Positions 45,703 to 57,010 of a stretch of DNA of 64,000 nt are shown one piece after another. How positions within the stretch are numbered: position 1 is the stretch's first letter; each line of letters begins with the position of its first letter. The position numbers and the translations under genes are program-made. The notes under the pieces were generated by a model. That model made no database searches and was not told the origin of the DNA. It worked only from the letters and a program-made list of their open reading frames with translations. Source of the stretch: Raffaelea ambrosiae (taxonomy: Eukaryota; Ascomycota; Sordariomycetes; Ophiostomatales; Ophiostomataceae); the NCBI GenBank assembly GCA_002778195.1, contig PCDI01000008.1, positions 1,439,759 to 1,503,758 of the forward strand. The letters run 5' to 3'.

Positions 45703-47489
45703 CTAGTATACAAACACAAACTCGTCGTTCTCCAGATCCGTCAGGTTCTCAAAAGCACGGTCACCAGATGCCTGGTTCTCGCCCTCAGTCTCCCGCATTA
45801 TCCGGTCTGCGTCCTTTGCCGAGAACATACTGGTGTCCACAATCACGGCGCTCTTGCCAGCCGCCACACGGCGCTCGGAGTGCGAACGGTTCAGGAATGC
45901 CAGGTAGACAATGGTAAGGCCCGACAGAATGACCAGGACAATGTACAGCGCCAGGTTGCTGCGCAGACCACGGGCGTACTTGGGAGCCTCGGCCGTGGTG
46001 TACAGCTGAGGGCCAACGATGTTACCAACACACTGGCCGACACTCAGGATTGACGTCACGCACTTCCGCTTGGTGTCACCAGCCGTGTTTTGGGCAGACC
46101 ACGAGTATATCAGAGGAGTGATACCCGGGTACACCGAGATCAAGTAGTAGCCAACCAGGAGAGGCGCCTTGTGAGCTGCGTCGTGGGAGATGACCATGAG
46201 CATCACACAGCCGGCAATGGGTGGCAGGCAGAGCAGGGAGATGACAGGGCCCTTCACGCGGATGTGAGTGGCCAAGAAAGCACCGCCGATAGTAGCCATG
46301 AGCTGGACGAAGCCAAAGGGGATGTTGAAGAGAATAGTGGTGAAGGAGTCAAAGCCAAAGGACTTGATGATGAGCGGGCCGAAGGTGGAAATGCCGCCAG
46401 AGGGAATACTGATGGAAAACACCAGAGAAAACCAGCACCAGGTCTTGACATCCAGCATGGCCTCTTTGGCATGGTCCCAGCGCCACTCACGCGACATGAC
46501 ACCCATCTGGTTCATACGCAGACGCTCAATGGCGATGACCTTGTCGTGGTCTTTGAGGAACTTGGCCTCGATGGGTGAGTCGGGCATGAAGATGATCATG
46601 ATAAATGAGAAAGCCACGGTGATGACGCCGAAAAACAAAAAGATGATCTGGTACGAGTGCAGTTTGGATGTGTCAATGTGGCCGATGCCGTAGGTGATTA
46701 GACTGCCAAACTGTGGTAGAAACTAGCGTTAGGTATAAACTGGACAAATCTCGATAATGACACAGAGAAGCCAATTGAACAAGAATACAGAAAATCAAAG
46801 GAAGAAAAAATAGAATCTGGAAGACTTACCATGTTGGTGAAGCCATTCATGGCGTACCAGTAGCTGATACGGACAGTCTGTTCGCGACGACGCCACCACA
46901 TCTGCGTGACGGCAATGAAGCAGGGTGCCACGGCAGCCTCGAAGAAACCCAAGAAGAAGCGGCTGGCAACCAGGCCGTTGAAGTTGTGTGCAGCAGCCAT
47001 GCACGCCAGCGTCACACCCCAGAGAAGGACAGAAACACTGATGAACTTGCCAATCGGCAACTTGACCAGCAGCCATGCCAGCGCCGGCTGGGCCACCAGC
47101 TGGGCCAGATATACAATCGAGCCCAGCCATGAGTACTCGGAGCCCTTGAGACCCGTGTCTTCAATCAGGCCAAACACGGATGCGTATGCCAGCGTAGCCT
47201 TGTCCAGGCCCTGCAAAAAATACACAAACAAGATGATGGGCAGGAGCACAAGATCAATCTTGCGCAGCACCCGCTTGTTGTCATCAGGTGTCACCACCAC
47301 ACGACCACCCTCGGTATTCTGCACCTTGCGGAGCAGCTCAGCCGCGGCATCGAGACGGTGGTGCTCGGCCGGGGCGGGCTGGATTTCAGGCACAGACGTC
47401 TTCACATCGACCGCCACGGCCTGCGTCGGCGTCGAGGCAAGCTCTACAGACCCGAAAGCCGGCTTGGTCTGTTGATCGTCGCTGCCCAT
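45703..47489 (-). CDS. MFS transporter, Dal5-type anion:cation symporter
   Basis: Exons 47489-46830 and 46710-45703 with a 119 bp intron (GTAAGT donor, CAG acceptor); 555 residues. A soluble N-terminus of about 80 residues precedes twelve predicted membrane spans. Family text: RKIDLVLLPIILFVYFLQGL (first span), DKATLAYASVFGL, LGFFEAAVAPCFIAVTQMWW and RREQTVRISYWYAMNG (the loop typical of Dal5/ACS members), and in the second half SILSVGQCVGNIVGPQLY. The intron falls after AMNGFTNM and joins to FGSLITYGIGH. Members of this family import organic anions such as allantoate, ureidosuccinate, nicotinate, pantothenate or biotin precursors; the substrate here is not deducible. The gene sits about 8 kb from the carbamoyl-amino-acid hydrolase homologue, too far to infer a cluster. 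An assembly gap begins about 40 bp upstream of the start. Confidence 0.92.
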
Positions 47490-47528
47490 TTCAGTCTCTT
47501 GAGAATATGTGTTTTTTTTTGGGAGGGG

Positions 47529-47713
47529 NNNNNNNNNNNNNNNNNNNNNNNNNNNNNNNNNNNNNNNNNNNNNNNNNNNNNNNNNNNNNNNNNNNNNNNN
47601 NNNNNNNNNNNNNNNNNNNNNNNNNNNNNNNNNNNNNNNNNNNNNNNNNNNNNNNNNNNNNNNNNNNNNNNNNNNNNNNNNNNNNNNNNNNNNNNNNNNN
47701 NNNNNNNNNNNNN
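47529..47713. other. Assembly gap (185 N)
   Basis: A run of 185 unknown bases in the promoter region of the MFS gene. T-run and G-run sequence lies on its left and an 18-nt G-run about 95 bp to its right, so homopolymers probably caused the break. Confidence 0.98.
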
Positions 47714-49200
47714 CGTATAGTCAACAGGGCAGGGCCGAAATATTGGGAAAGGGGTGATAGGATTGGAGAAAATAAAAGACAAGATATGCCCGTCATGAAA
47801 AAGCAGGGGGGGGGGGGGGGGGGGAGAAATGGGGGATGAAGATGATATTAGGGGCGAGGAGACCCAAGATATGTACATCGAGACCATTATACCCAACCCA
47901 GGCACCTCCGCCTTACGTTTGTGGAACACGCTGGATAGCAACACCGTCGTGCTGCTTTAGCACCAGTCCGTCTGGGGAGGAGGGGGCGGCGGAAAAACCT
48001 CGTTGCAAAGCAGCTCCATAGCCCGATCTCCCCATCGCCGTCTTCTTCCCGCGTGACGAGCGGGACGACAAAAGCAGGACCAGGGGATTGAGTGGGTGTT
48101 GGGATGGAGAAACAGCCCCGGGGGGGGGGTCAAAGGTGGGTGCTAGCCTGTCAAGGAGGATCGAGCGGAAGGACCAAGGAGGGAGACAGGCTGGATGACC
48201 ACTACATAGTATGTAAGAAGGATGTCTTGTACGGGTACGGCAGCGGCACGTTCAGAACAGAAACCAATGAAGCAAAAGCCCTGACGGGTCCACACAATGC
48301 CTTCTCTGGGGAAGGATCGTGGGGAGGCTGGAGGTTGTGGGGAATGGAGATGTGTGCGTCTCGCACTCGGAGATCCGGTAGTTACTTCGGTCTACGAATA
48401 TACTGGCCCGCGGAGGTCAAAGTTCATTGTGCTGCGGTAGTGTGTGTAAATAGTTACTACATAGTCCTTACAAGGCTTGGAGATCCTCGGCTGTCTTGTT
48501 CAGCAGGTCAGGAGAGCTACACGGTTTCCCAGTTTCCACTTACCCCATGCGGCAAATTCGACGCTGGCCTGCAAAGGTGATTCGAGTTGGACAGAGAACT
48601 AAGTCTCTGGCAGGCAAGGCAGCGGATGGTACAACAGACATTTCATGTGCATGAGTCTGCTGTTACTGCATCTCCCAATACAAACGCATCTTCTGGCGAT
48701 GCTTGCAACATCCGCCCTGTGCGTATCTTACCATCCGGCGGAATGTGCGTCTTGCGTGCTTTACCATGCACGCGCTATAGACCTCGCTCCTTAGTTGTTT
48801 TCTGCCTCATTACGCATGGGAAAATAGTGTTGTATTTCCGTTTTGTCCGGAGGCTAGATTTCCCGCGAATGAGGAGGCGCATAGGCAAGCTAGCTGCCAA
48901 ACAGTAGCATCCGCGACTGTCGTATTTGAGGCTCCGTCTCAGACCCGACCACATACTTTTGCGGGAGTACGCAGTGACTTCTGACGCTACATGCGAGTGG
49001 TGCATACCGGAAGTATAGGGATGCTCGCGAGCATCACCGCGGAGTGCTATCGGTCTGGGCACCTCCCCCGCCTTCAGTCGAATTGCTGCGTAGCCGCTGG
49101 ATATGTAGAGGGCCTTTTTAGAGGTCCTCCAAGACTTCAATCCACTTTCTTTTCTTATTTCTCTTATTGGCAATTCTGTGTTTCATTGGCAACGGTATTG
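47714..49200. other. Gene-free region between gap and relic
   Basis: No recognisable gene. Holds a G-run at about 47806-47823, CTACATAGTA at 48202-48211 (the complement of TACTATGTAG) and a one-mismatch copy at 48457-48466. Confidence 0.4.
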
Positions 49201-49710
49201 CTAGTCCGGAAGGAAAGCCGTATCTGCTACCCACTCCAGAGGCACATCGTGCGATGAGTAGAGCGCATGGGCGGCGTCCCGGATGGCTCCATCAAAGGAG
49301 CCGAGATCAGGCTTGACGCACACCAACCTTGGAAAATAGTTGGCCAAAGTGTTCGGGTATCGCTTGACCGAATCCTATAAGTTTTTCATGGCAAGCCGAC
49401 CTGCGATACTTCGCCATGCGTCAGCCGATCGGATCCGCCCAGGGGCATGCACACGGGCCATAGTGAAACCAGCGGAGCTTCTCCTCTGGAAGATTGTCAT
49501 GCCACGAGTCATAAACGCTGCCGAAGTTAAACCGAGTCATTTTTTTCCGCACAGGCCACCAGGCACAGCATATTCATCAAGCCTCTAATATCCCACGTAT
49601 GGGGATGTTCCTGGAGGAACACTTTGGGATATGGGAGGCCAAGTCTCTCTGACCACTCAGGTGTCGATTCGTCAGGCAATAACAAGCTGCCAAATTGAGA
49701 CAGCTAATAA
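49201..49710 (-). pseudogene. Relic of a protein-coding gene, family unknown
   Basis: The minus strand gives three stretches of natural-looking protein in different frames. The first (about 49700-49590) contains ERLGLPYPKVFLQEHPHTWD. The second follows a shift at an A-run and contains FNFGSVYDSWHDNLPEEKL and FHYGPCACPWADPIG, then a TGA. The third (49365-49201) contains KRYPNTLANYFPRLVCVKPD and SHDVPLEWVADTAFLPD before a TAG. Composition and length of the pieces are unlike the surrounding chance frames, and the breaks look like frameshifts. I do not recognise the family, so no function is offered. It could instead be an unusual multi-intron gene, but no good splice sites link the pieces. Confidence 0.45.
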
Positions 49711-51077
49711 TAGTGTAAGTGCTCGTATTGGCTGCGGCTTGCAGAACAGCAACCACGGACGCGGTCGTTGTCCGGTGCTTGCCGCCGTCCTGTAGGTCCC
49801 TGCTGGAACTTGACCGGGACTCTGGCGGCAGCATTGCTGCCCGTACGAGCTTTGCCTGACAGCAATATCGGCTGTCTCTAGTGCACAGCACAGATATAGC
49901 CTCTCGGGCGAGCTCCAATCTTATCAACATGCGTGGTAGAAGTGGCAAGGCCGAAGTCGGGTAGTGCACGTCGACATCGGCGCAGAACAGCAGAGTGCTA
50001 TCATGAGCAACGGCGAGGACCATTGAAGATGAGGAAAGAGCCGGCATCTTTTTCTTTCGTCTCCTCGATTTCTGACCAGCTGTTCGGCGCAGGTGCGGAC
50101 TGCTTGCGGCGTCTAGACCATCAACTGGCCAGACGTAGGCAAGCGTAAACACAGCGCAAACACAGTATTATGCTACGTTTTCAACTAGCAGCACTGCACT
50201 TCCTGGCAGAAGGAATTTGTGGGGACGACATTGTCAGACACAGCCAATCAATGGCTTGCAGTGGATTACTACGGGTTCCTGGCATCGATAGTCAAGCCTC
50301 TCATTGGCTCTCTCAACCCCTTCAACGCCCTCTTATTCCCATGACAAACAACTCCGGCACGACAACTGCACATCGTCAGGGTCACAGAGAGGCAGCAGAT
50401 CGAGTGTCTCGCATGTTGGGAGGCCTGACGTACTGCTGGGGAAAGAATCTGCGGCCCTGCTGGTGCTGGGAATGGCACCATGGGCTTTTGCCACAGGACC
50501 CCTCGCGAGAGCTCACATCACCTCCCTTTCTCCATTGTCCCCCCATCGTGTAGCTCCATCCCAGTTTTTTGTACTTTCATGTGCCCCTGGCTCTGTTTCT
50601 CCATCAATACTCTTGGGCCACTGGGGTCACTAATGCACCCATCCCGCGGGATGGTGTGCAAACGATCTGCCGCCGGTGCTTCTCCACTCTACCTATCACT
50701 CCGCAGAAATCCACTGGCGACCGCCGACTCACTCCGCTTTGCACTCCGATGGACCAAATGGCCACGCTCTGCGATGTTGGCGCCTATCATTGCTCCCTCC
50801 TCCTCGGGTTCATATTCTTCCTCTTCGTCGTGTAGGCACCCGGCGCCCGACTGACAGGCACTGGGCTTCCAGCGATCTCGGTCTTGTCAGCCGTCTTTAT
50901 AACTCCTTTCAATCCCGTCTGCTCAGCAGTCATTGTCGGCCTCTTAGTTTTTTTTTTTTTTTTTTTTCTGTTTTTATGGTTTCTGCTTTTTGTCAATCAT
51001 TCACTTCCTCCCCATTGTCCTTCTCCTCTCTCTCCTCACCCTACCCCCCTTCCTCCACATCCTTTCCCCTCATCACC
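49711..51077. other. Upstream region of the GH31 gene, with possible coding debris
   Basis: No intact gene. A 48-codon plus-strand piece at about 50201-50344 (containing FVGTTLSDTANQWLAVDYYG, then KPLIGSLNPFNALLFP, then TGA) reads like real protein but cannot be assigned. The last 200 bp before the GH31 ATG are T/C-rich leader including a T-run of 18 near 50949-50967. Confidence 0.35.
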
Positions 51078-53798
51078 ATGTCGCTACAGCACGAGCGCGT
51101 TCCCCACAAGTACGCTTTTCAGGAGTCTGTACAGTCTGGCCTGCCGTCTGTGGCGCTCCGGTCCACTGACGACGATGCCAATGGCTTCGACTTCACCTTT
51201 GGGGCTGTTCGTCCGGGCATCTTCCGGGCCACGTTCACCTCTCCGGACCACCCACTTCCGCCGTTCCCCAGTGCTCCGAGATTAGAACCTGCTGTCACCA
51301 ACGGCGCTGTTTCCAAATTCACCGTTGATGCCGCCTCAAAACACAGCACCATCAACGTCGGCGATGTGCGCGCCGTGGTTGACTGGTCGCATGCCCCCGT
51401 CGTCTCGCTTTACCGCGACGGCGTCCAGAAACCCCTGTACCGTGACCTGAACTTCCGCTCGTATGCTGCCGACGGCAAGGGTGTTGCCCACTACACCTCT
51501 TATACGAAGGGCGACCTCTATGTTGGCCTCGGTGAGAAGGCCGCGCCTATGAACCTGGACGGCCGCAGCTTCAGGGTCACCGCCAGTGACACCTTTGGCT
51601 ACGATGCCTACCACACCGACCCTCTGTACAAGCATATCCCGCTGCTCATCCATGTCACCACCAGTGGCGTTGTCGGCATTTTCTCAACTACGCACTCGCG
51701 CGGCACATGGTGTGTTGGCTCCGAGATCGACGGCATGTGGGGCCACTTCAAGGTCTACCGCCAGAGCTACGGCGGTCTCGAGCAGTACCTGCTGATTGGC
51801 TCCAGTGTCGCCGAGGTTGTGCGTCTGTACGCTGATGTTGTTGGCTACCCTATGCTGGCTCCTCGCTATATGATGGGCTATGTCGGCGGTGGCATGAAGT
51901 ACACCATGGAGGACAACCCGCAAGCCTACCGCAGCGTCCTGAACTTCATTGACAAGTGCAGAGAGCATGACATCCCGGTCTCGGCTTTCCAGATGAGCTC
52001 CGGCTACACAATTGCCGAGACGGAGCCCAAGACCCGCAACGTCTTCACTTGGAACTCCCACCGTTTCCCAGATCCGCGCGCCTTCACGGCCGAGTGCCAC
52101 AAGAAAGGTGTGCGCCTGCTGGCCAACATCAAGCCGTACATTCTAGACAACCACCCGGACTTCCCGGCTCTGGTCAAGAACAAAGCCTTCTTCCGTGACC
52201 CAAAGACTGGGGGTCATGGTGTGGCCCGTCTGTGGAGTGCCGGTGGTGGCGAGAGCGGCGAGGGTGCTCACATCGACTTCACTTCCAAGTTCGGCTTCGA
52301 CTGGTGGTACAACGGCTGCAAGTCACTTCGAGAGATTGGCATTGACGCCATGTGGAACGACAATAACGAGTACAACATCTATAGTGATGACTGGGAGGTG
52401 GCTCTTGAGAACACCAAGGCCCCCAAGGACGGCAGGACCCCCAGAAATATTGGTCTATGGGGTCGTGCCATGCACACTGAGCTGATGGGCAAGAGCTCCC
52501 ATGACGCCTGTGTGGATGTTGTGCCGGATGAGCGCCCTCTTGTCCTGACCCGCAGTGCCACTGCCGGTACCATGCGGTATTGCGCCTCGACCTGGAGCGG
52601 TGACAACGTCACCAGCTGGGACGGCATGAAGGGTGCCAATGCCATTTCTCTGGCTGGCAGCTTTTCCCTTCTGCACGTGAGTCTTCCTTACCCATACCAC
52701 CAGATTTGTACTGTTTTTTTTTTGTTTTTTTGCCTCGGGGTATCTCTAACCTGCATGTAACAGTGCTACGGGCACGACATTGGCGGCTTCGAGGGCCCCC
52801 AGCCAACCCCCGAGCTCCACCTCCGCTGGATCCAGATGGGCATCTACCAGCCGCGTTTCGCCATCAACTGCTACAAGACGTCTGAGGAGGACAACCTTGT
52901 CGGTGAAGTCATCGAGCCGTGGATGCACCCGTCGGTCACCCCGCTGGTCCGCACAGCCATCAAGCGCCGCTACGAGCTCATCCCCTACACCTACTCGGGT
53001 GCTCTCCTGTCCCATCTGACTGCCCTGCCGTCCATGCGCTGGACCGGCTGGGGCTACGAGGAGGACCCGGAGGTCTGGAGCAAGCCCATCCTGGAGGGCG
53101 ACACCCAGTTCTGGTTTGGCGACTCGCTGCTCGTCTCTGGTATCTACGAGCCTGGTGGTAGCGTTGCCAAGGTGTACCTGCCCAAGTCTACCAACAACTC
53201 CATTGCGTCCACCGAGTTTGGTTTCATTAACACCAACGCGCCGTACGACTGGCTCGAGGCCGGTAAGTGGCACGATATCACCTCCGTCTGGTACACTTCC
53301 ATCCCGGTTCTGGCTCGCGTCGGTGGCGCCGTGCCCGTCGGCAAGAACGTGCACACCACCAGCCGTGTCGGCCACAAGGTGGAGGACGTCGAGTTCCCCA
53401 ACCAGGCCAAGGACGACTGGCGCGGCATTGAGGTCTTCCCGCCACCAGCCCTCACGGCTGGCCAAACCGAGGAGATCCCGGCCGTGGCCGAGTTTGTCAA
53501 CACCTGGCTCGAGGACGACGGCATCAGCAGCAAGGGCCGGTCGCCAATTTATGAGATCCGTGCAACCTATGGTGTCAGTGGCACCGACAAGCCGATCAAC
53601 TTGAAGGTAGAGGCTGGCGTCAAGGTCGCCGCCACCGTTAATGATGCCGCTCCCTGGTCACCCCTGTGGCTGCTCAACGGCGTTGACATCATCCTCCCTG
53701 TTGGTGAGGAGCGTGCTGTTGAGGGTGCCGAGTCCAAGGGCATTGATGACAAGGGCCGCCACGTCTACCATGTTAAAACGGTGGACATCAAGGCATAA
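51078..53798 (+). CDS. Glycoside hydrolase family 31 alpha-glycosidase
   Basis: Exons 51078-52676 and 52764-53798 with an 87 bp intron; 877 residues. Layout: N-terminal beta-sandwich; (beta/alpha)8 barrel from about residue 250 (PRYMMGYVGGGMKYT); C-terminal beta domains. The nucleophile is the Asp of GIDAMWNDNNEYN (near 427) and the acid/base the Asp of STWSGDNVTSWDG (near 508). The splice join gives LLHCYGHDIGGFEGPQPTPE, as in GH31. Enzymes of this family release glucose or xylose from alpha-linked oligosaccharides, and some are alpha-glucan lyases. There is no N-terminal signal peptide (MSLQHERVPHKYAF), so an intracellular role on imported or internal alpha-glucosides is more likely than a secreted one. 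WNDNNEYN suggests the fungal subgroup of putative alpha-glucosidases or lyases; substrate not determined. Confidence 0.94.
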
Positions 53799-54066
53799 AA
53801 CCTTATTTTTTTTTCTGCATATGCATACTTATCACTACCGCGAAGGGGGAATGAATGGAAAAGATAAAGAGCGAACAGTGCGACAAGAGGCACATGCTGT
53901 TGTGCCCCACACAAGCTGAGCAGAATAGAATAGACTTGGCATAGAAACCCCATTGAAGAAGCCCGTGATCGAAATCCCATCTCATATCAGGAAATAGGGT
54001 GAAAATTTGCAATGGCAAACCCAGTGTAACTAATCATCTGAATTAGACCGCCACAATAAAGTGTTG

Positions 54067-54348
54067 TTACAAAGCATACGCAGCCATGACGGCCACACCG
54101 CCAATTCCTATTAGAGCGTGCACAGCTTGAGTGCCAGCAGATGGTGCGGCAACATTTATGGTTGCTACAGGAAGGGTCGGTGGCAGCACAGCCAATCTGG
54201 ATAACTGCAGATGAATAACAGCTGAGCCCGAGCTGGTAGAGGTGGCAGAATTAATGGCACTTGATACTGAGGATGTTGTTGTTGTCGTTTGCGCCGAAGC
54301 CACTGAGGCTGCCGCGAGCCCAGTCAGTCCATACACAAATATCTTACT
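54067..54348 (-). pseudogene. Small GPI-anchored-protein-like gene lacking a start codon
   Basis: Minus-strand frame with the layout of a small fungal GPI protein. It has a signal-peptide-like KIFVYGLTGLAAASVASAQ, a Thr/Ser-rich stretch (TTTTTSSVSSAINSATSTSS), a spacer, and a C-terminal hydrophobic tail AVHALIGIGGVAVMAAYAL. The codon just before KIFVY is AGT where ATG would be expected, and no in-frame ATG exists upstream in the open frame. Either the start was lost by mutation, or the ATG lies in an unrecognised upstream exon. If expressed, such a protein would be attached to the plasma membrane or cell wall. Confidence 0.4.
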
Positions 54349-55903
54349 GGCGGGTGCGAGGTTGTTGGGGTCGGGAGGGAGAGAGAAGAAAGGCAACAAA
54401 AGAGATGCTGTCGATAGTTCTGATTGTCACACAAATCCAACGAGATGATTTGGAAAGGGGGGTGAGTGTTTTGAGAGACAAGTTTGATGCTGTGCTTTCT
54501 CATCTGCGGTTGGCAAGAAGTAGAGAGCAAGAACTTGTTTAATGGCTAACTATGCTATAGAAACACAACTGGGTTTTTGGAGAAAGCAGCCTGTTGCGGA
54601 CGGGTCTGGAAGCATTTGCATAGAATACTGGGGAACATCTGGAACTAATGACAACAGAAAAATTTGTTCGAAGATCTGCACAGCCTTGCACAGCACGGCA
54701 GAATGCCGTCAGCTCACGCTGTCGTTACTGCCCTTTTCGAAACACCGGACTCGGAAACCACAGAGCAATCTACGCGCGCTCCGGGCCTGCACATCCTCGC
54801 TCATTGACGCAAAGAACGCGTGTTGGAAACCTTGGATAGACAGGAATAGAGCTGCGTAGGTGGTAGGACAAACTCAACCTCCAGACAGCATCATGCGCAC
54901 GAGAATGCGAGACCTTAAACGTATCCGTATTTCTTGGGCTTGTCTTTTTGTTCCCGCCATGGTCAAACATCGACTCGTACAACGTCTCCATCCTTCTGAA
55001 ACGAAAATTTCTGTTTGACGGTCTTCCTGATGACAATGACAATGCCCTGGACAGACAGAGCTTCCAAAATAGGCAGGGAACATCGAACACAAAAGAGACC
55101 GACAATAGGGCCAAGCCTACTCGCAACAGCAGCATAACTACGGCGTAACCGAATGTCGAAGTGCCATCAGGTACACATAGTGCAATCTATATAATACACT
55201 GTATGTGGATACTGTATCATTGTCCGACCCACTGACTTCTCAAACGGCGGAAGAAAGAACAAAATTTATCCTCTAATTTCTCTTTCATGTTTCCCAGATA
55301 CCGTCCACACGCAAGACCAGCAGTGCGATACCGTAGTGGAACGTCACGTTCGATCGTTCATGTCCAGTTGTGTCTTTCCTCGAGCCCCGACACAGGGGAA
55401 ACCAGCCTTGAGAGCGCTTGTACATCTTACCAGCGATAATACCAAAGACCAGCCCGTGTCATTTTCGTCTCATCGCCTGTCGCGCGGAACTTGTCGGATT
55501 CATTTGGGCCATTCTGGGCTGCCCTTTGGGCGTATGCTGTTTGGCTTTCATTCCATCCGAAGATTGATCATTCTGCCCTGAAATTCTCTAGATCCTATCC
55601 TCCGGTTGAGAGCCTATGCTCTTTGGCCATTCTCCTGTGGTCACGATCTTGCTCATGTTGGTGCGGACATACATATCATATGCATAGCCCTTGTGACAGT
55701 TCCCGAATTCTTCTCAAATCATTCTATAGAGCTTCCGAACGAAATAGAATGTATTGTGACAAGCATTGTTGCCGGCTTGCGGCCGGTGGTGGTTGTTACA
55801 GAGAAGAGTCATATGGTCTAGATGACAGTTGAGTCCCAAGGTAGACGGCCTCTTCTTTCCCGCCAATATCGTATACACGGGCGGCTGATGCTCCATACGC
55901 TGG
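54349..55903. other. Gene-free stretch, relic to J-protein gene
   Basis: 1.55 kb. Open frames at 54542-54859 (+) and 55336-55832 (+) have no recognisable family and no supporting splice or start context. The 3' UTR of the J-domain gene must lie at the right edge. Confidence 0.4.
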
Positions 55904-57010
55904 CTACTTTCCGTTGGCCTCTGATTCGTATGACGCTGTGCTATCCCTCCGGGGGGTTGGCGGCAGAACATACCCCCAGCCCTCGCGCCGTTCCAGAAAG
56001 CTGTCAACACGCTCCTCTCGGCTCAGCCGGGCATTTTCAATCTGCTGCTGCACCAATGTGTCTCTGATGGTATTGTGATTTTCATCACGCATTCCCACGA
56101 GGTTCATGGAGCTGTTGCCTATCCGCGTGATCTGGCCCCAGCTGCCCAAAATGACGAAGACAACTACGACGAGGGCAAAGCTGCCGTTGGACATGAATTG
56201 CGGTTCCTGCTTTGCACCGCTTGCTTGCTCGTAGTGCCACCGCTCCCAGTCCTCCCATGTGGCATTCATGACCGGGCTGCCTGGCTTTTGCCGCCAATTC
56301 CGGCCTAAATTGCGGTACCTGCTCTGTATGTCCACGTCTTCGCCATCGGCCCAGCCAAGTCCGTACAGGTCGTAGGCACGCCGCTTGGTCGGATTGCTTA
56401 GGATGTTGTTCGCGGCGACAACAAGTCGGTAGCGCTCGAGCTTCGTGCTTGGGGACACGCCGCTTAGGTGTTCTGGGATGTGGTGGTGGTGGTGATCTGG
56501 GTGGTACTGCTTCACCAAGTCGTAGAACCGGACTTTGGTGTACTCGGCATCCTTCTCCAGGTTGAAGATCTCGTACGGAGTCGGGTTCTTGGACTTGGGC
56601 CACGATACAGTGTGTCGCCGCCGTAATCGTGCGTGTCGCCCATGCTGACTGCTGTCGCCATCATGGTGTGTGTGGTCGATATGACTGTCTTGTTGTTCGT
56701 GATGCTCATGATAGTAGTCGTTGAATTCACGGCGTTGTCCGGTTTCGCGGGGCCAGCCGCCGCGGCCGTTCTTCTTGAAAGTAACATCGTGCATAGCAGA
56801 CGCAAGAGTGCATCGACTGGCGACTGTCACGGGCGTTGGCGTGTTCGTTATCTCGTGTCTCGGCGTCTGCTGTCTGGAACGGAAGGACGGCATGGGAGCT
56901 GTTCGTGGCGGGCCAGGCAAGCCGTGATGGAAGCAGCCGCACGAGCAGCCGCTGACGAAGGGCCTCCTGACTATCATTCTTGGCGGAGATCTGGCAAGGA
57001 AGCTCGACAT
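55904..57010 (-). CDS. J-domain (DnaJ-like) protein with one membrane span
   Basis: A single exon of 368 residues from MSSFLARSPPRMIVRR; the open frame extends further upstream, but this Met follows a plausible leader and gives an Arg-rich, acid-poor N-terminus like a mitochondrial presequence. The J domain runs from about residue 155 to 245: KNPTPYEIFNLEKDAEYTKV, then the essential HPD in VKQYHPDHHHHHIP, then YRLVVAANNILSNPTKRRAY. One hydrophobic span, FALVVVVFVILGSWGQI, follows near 290. The C-terminus is charged (REERVDSFLERREGWGY). His-rich segments occur before and within the J domain. Such proteins recruit and stimulate an Hsp70; fungal single-span forms are found in mitochondria or ER, and location here is an inference. 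It diverges from DHH1. Confidence 0.85.
   Translation of the reverse strand: MSSFLARSPPRMIVRRPFVSGCSCGCFHHGLPGPPRTAPMPSFRSRQQTPRHEITNTPTPVTVASRCTLASAMHDVTFKKNGRGGWPRETGQRREFNDYYHEHHEQQDSHIDHTHHDGDSSQHGRHARLRRRHTVSWPKSKNPTPYEIFNLEKDAEYTKVRFYDLVKQYHPDHHHHHIPEHLSGVSPSTKLERYRLVVAANNILSNPTKRRAYDLYGLGWADGEDVDIQSRYRNLGRNWRQKPGSPVMNATWEDWERWHYEQASGAKQEPQFMSNGSFALVVVVFVILGSWGQITRIGNSSMNLVGMRDENHNTIRDTLVQQQIENARLSREERVDSFLERREGWGYVLPPTPRRDSTASYESEANGK

Noticed and set aside
47491..47944. Reading frames running through the N gap
   Set aside because: Most of each frame consists of unknown residues.
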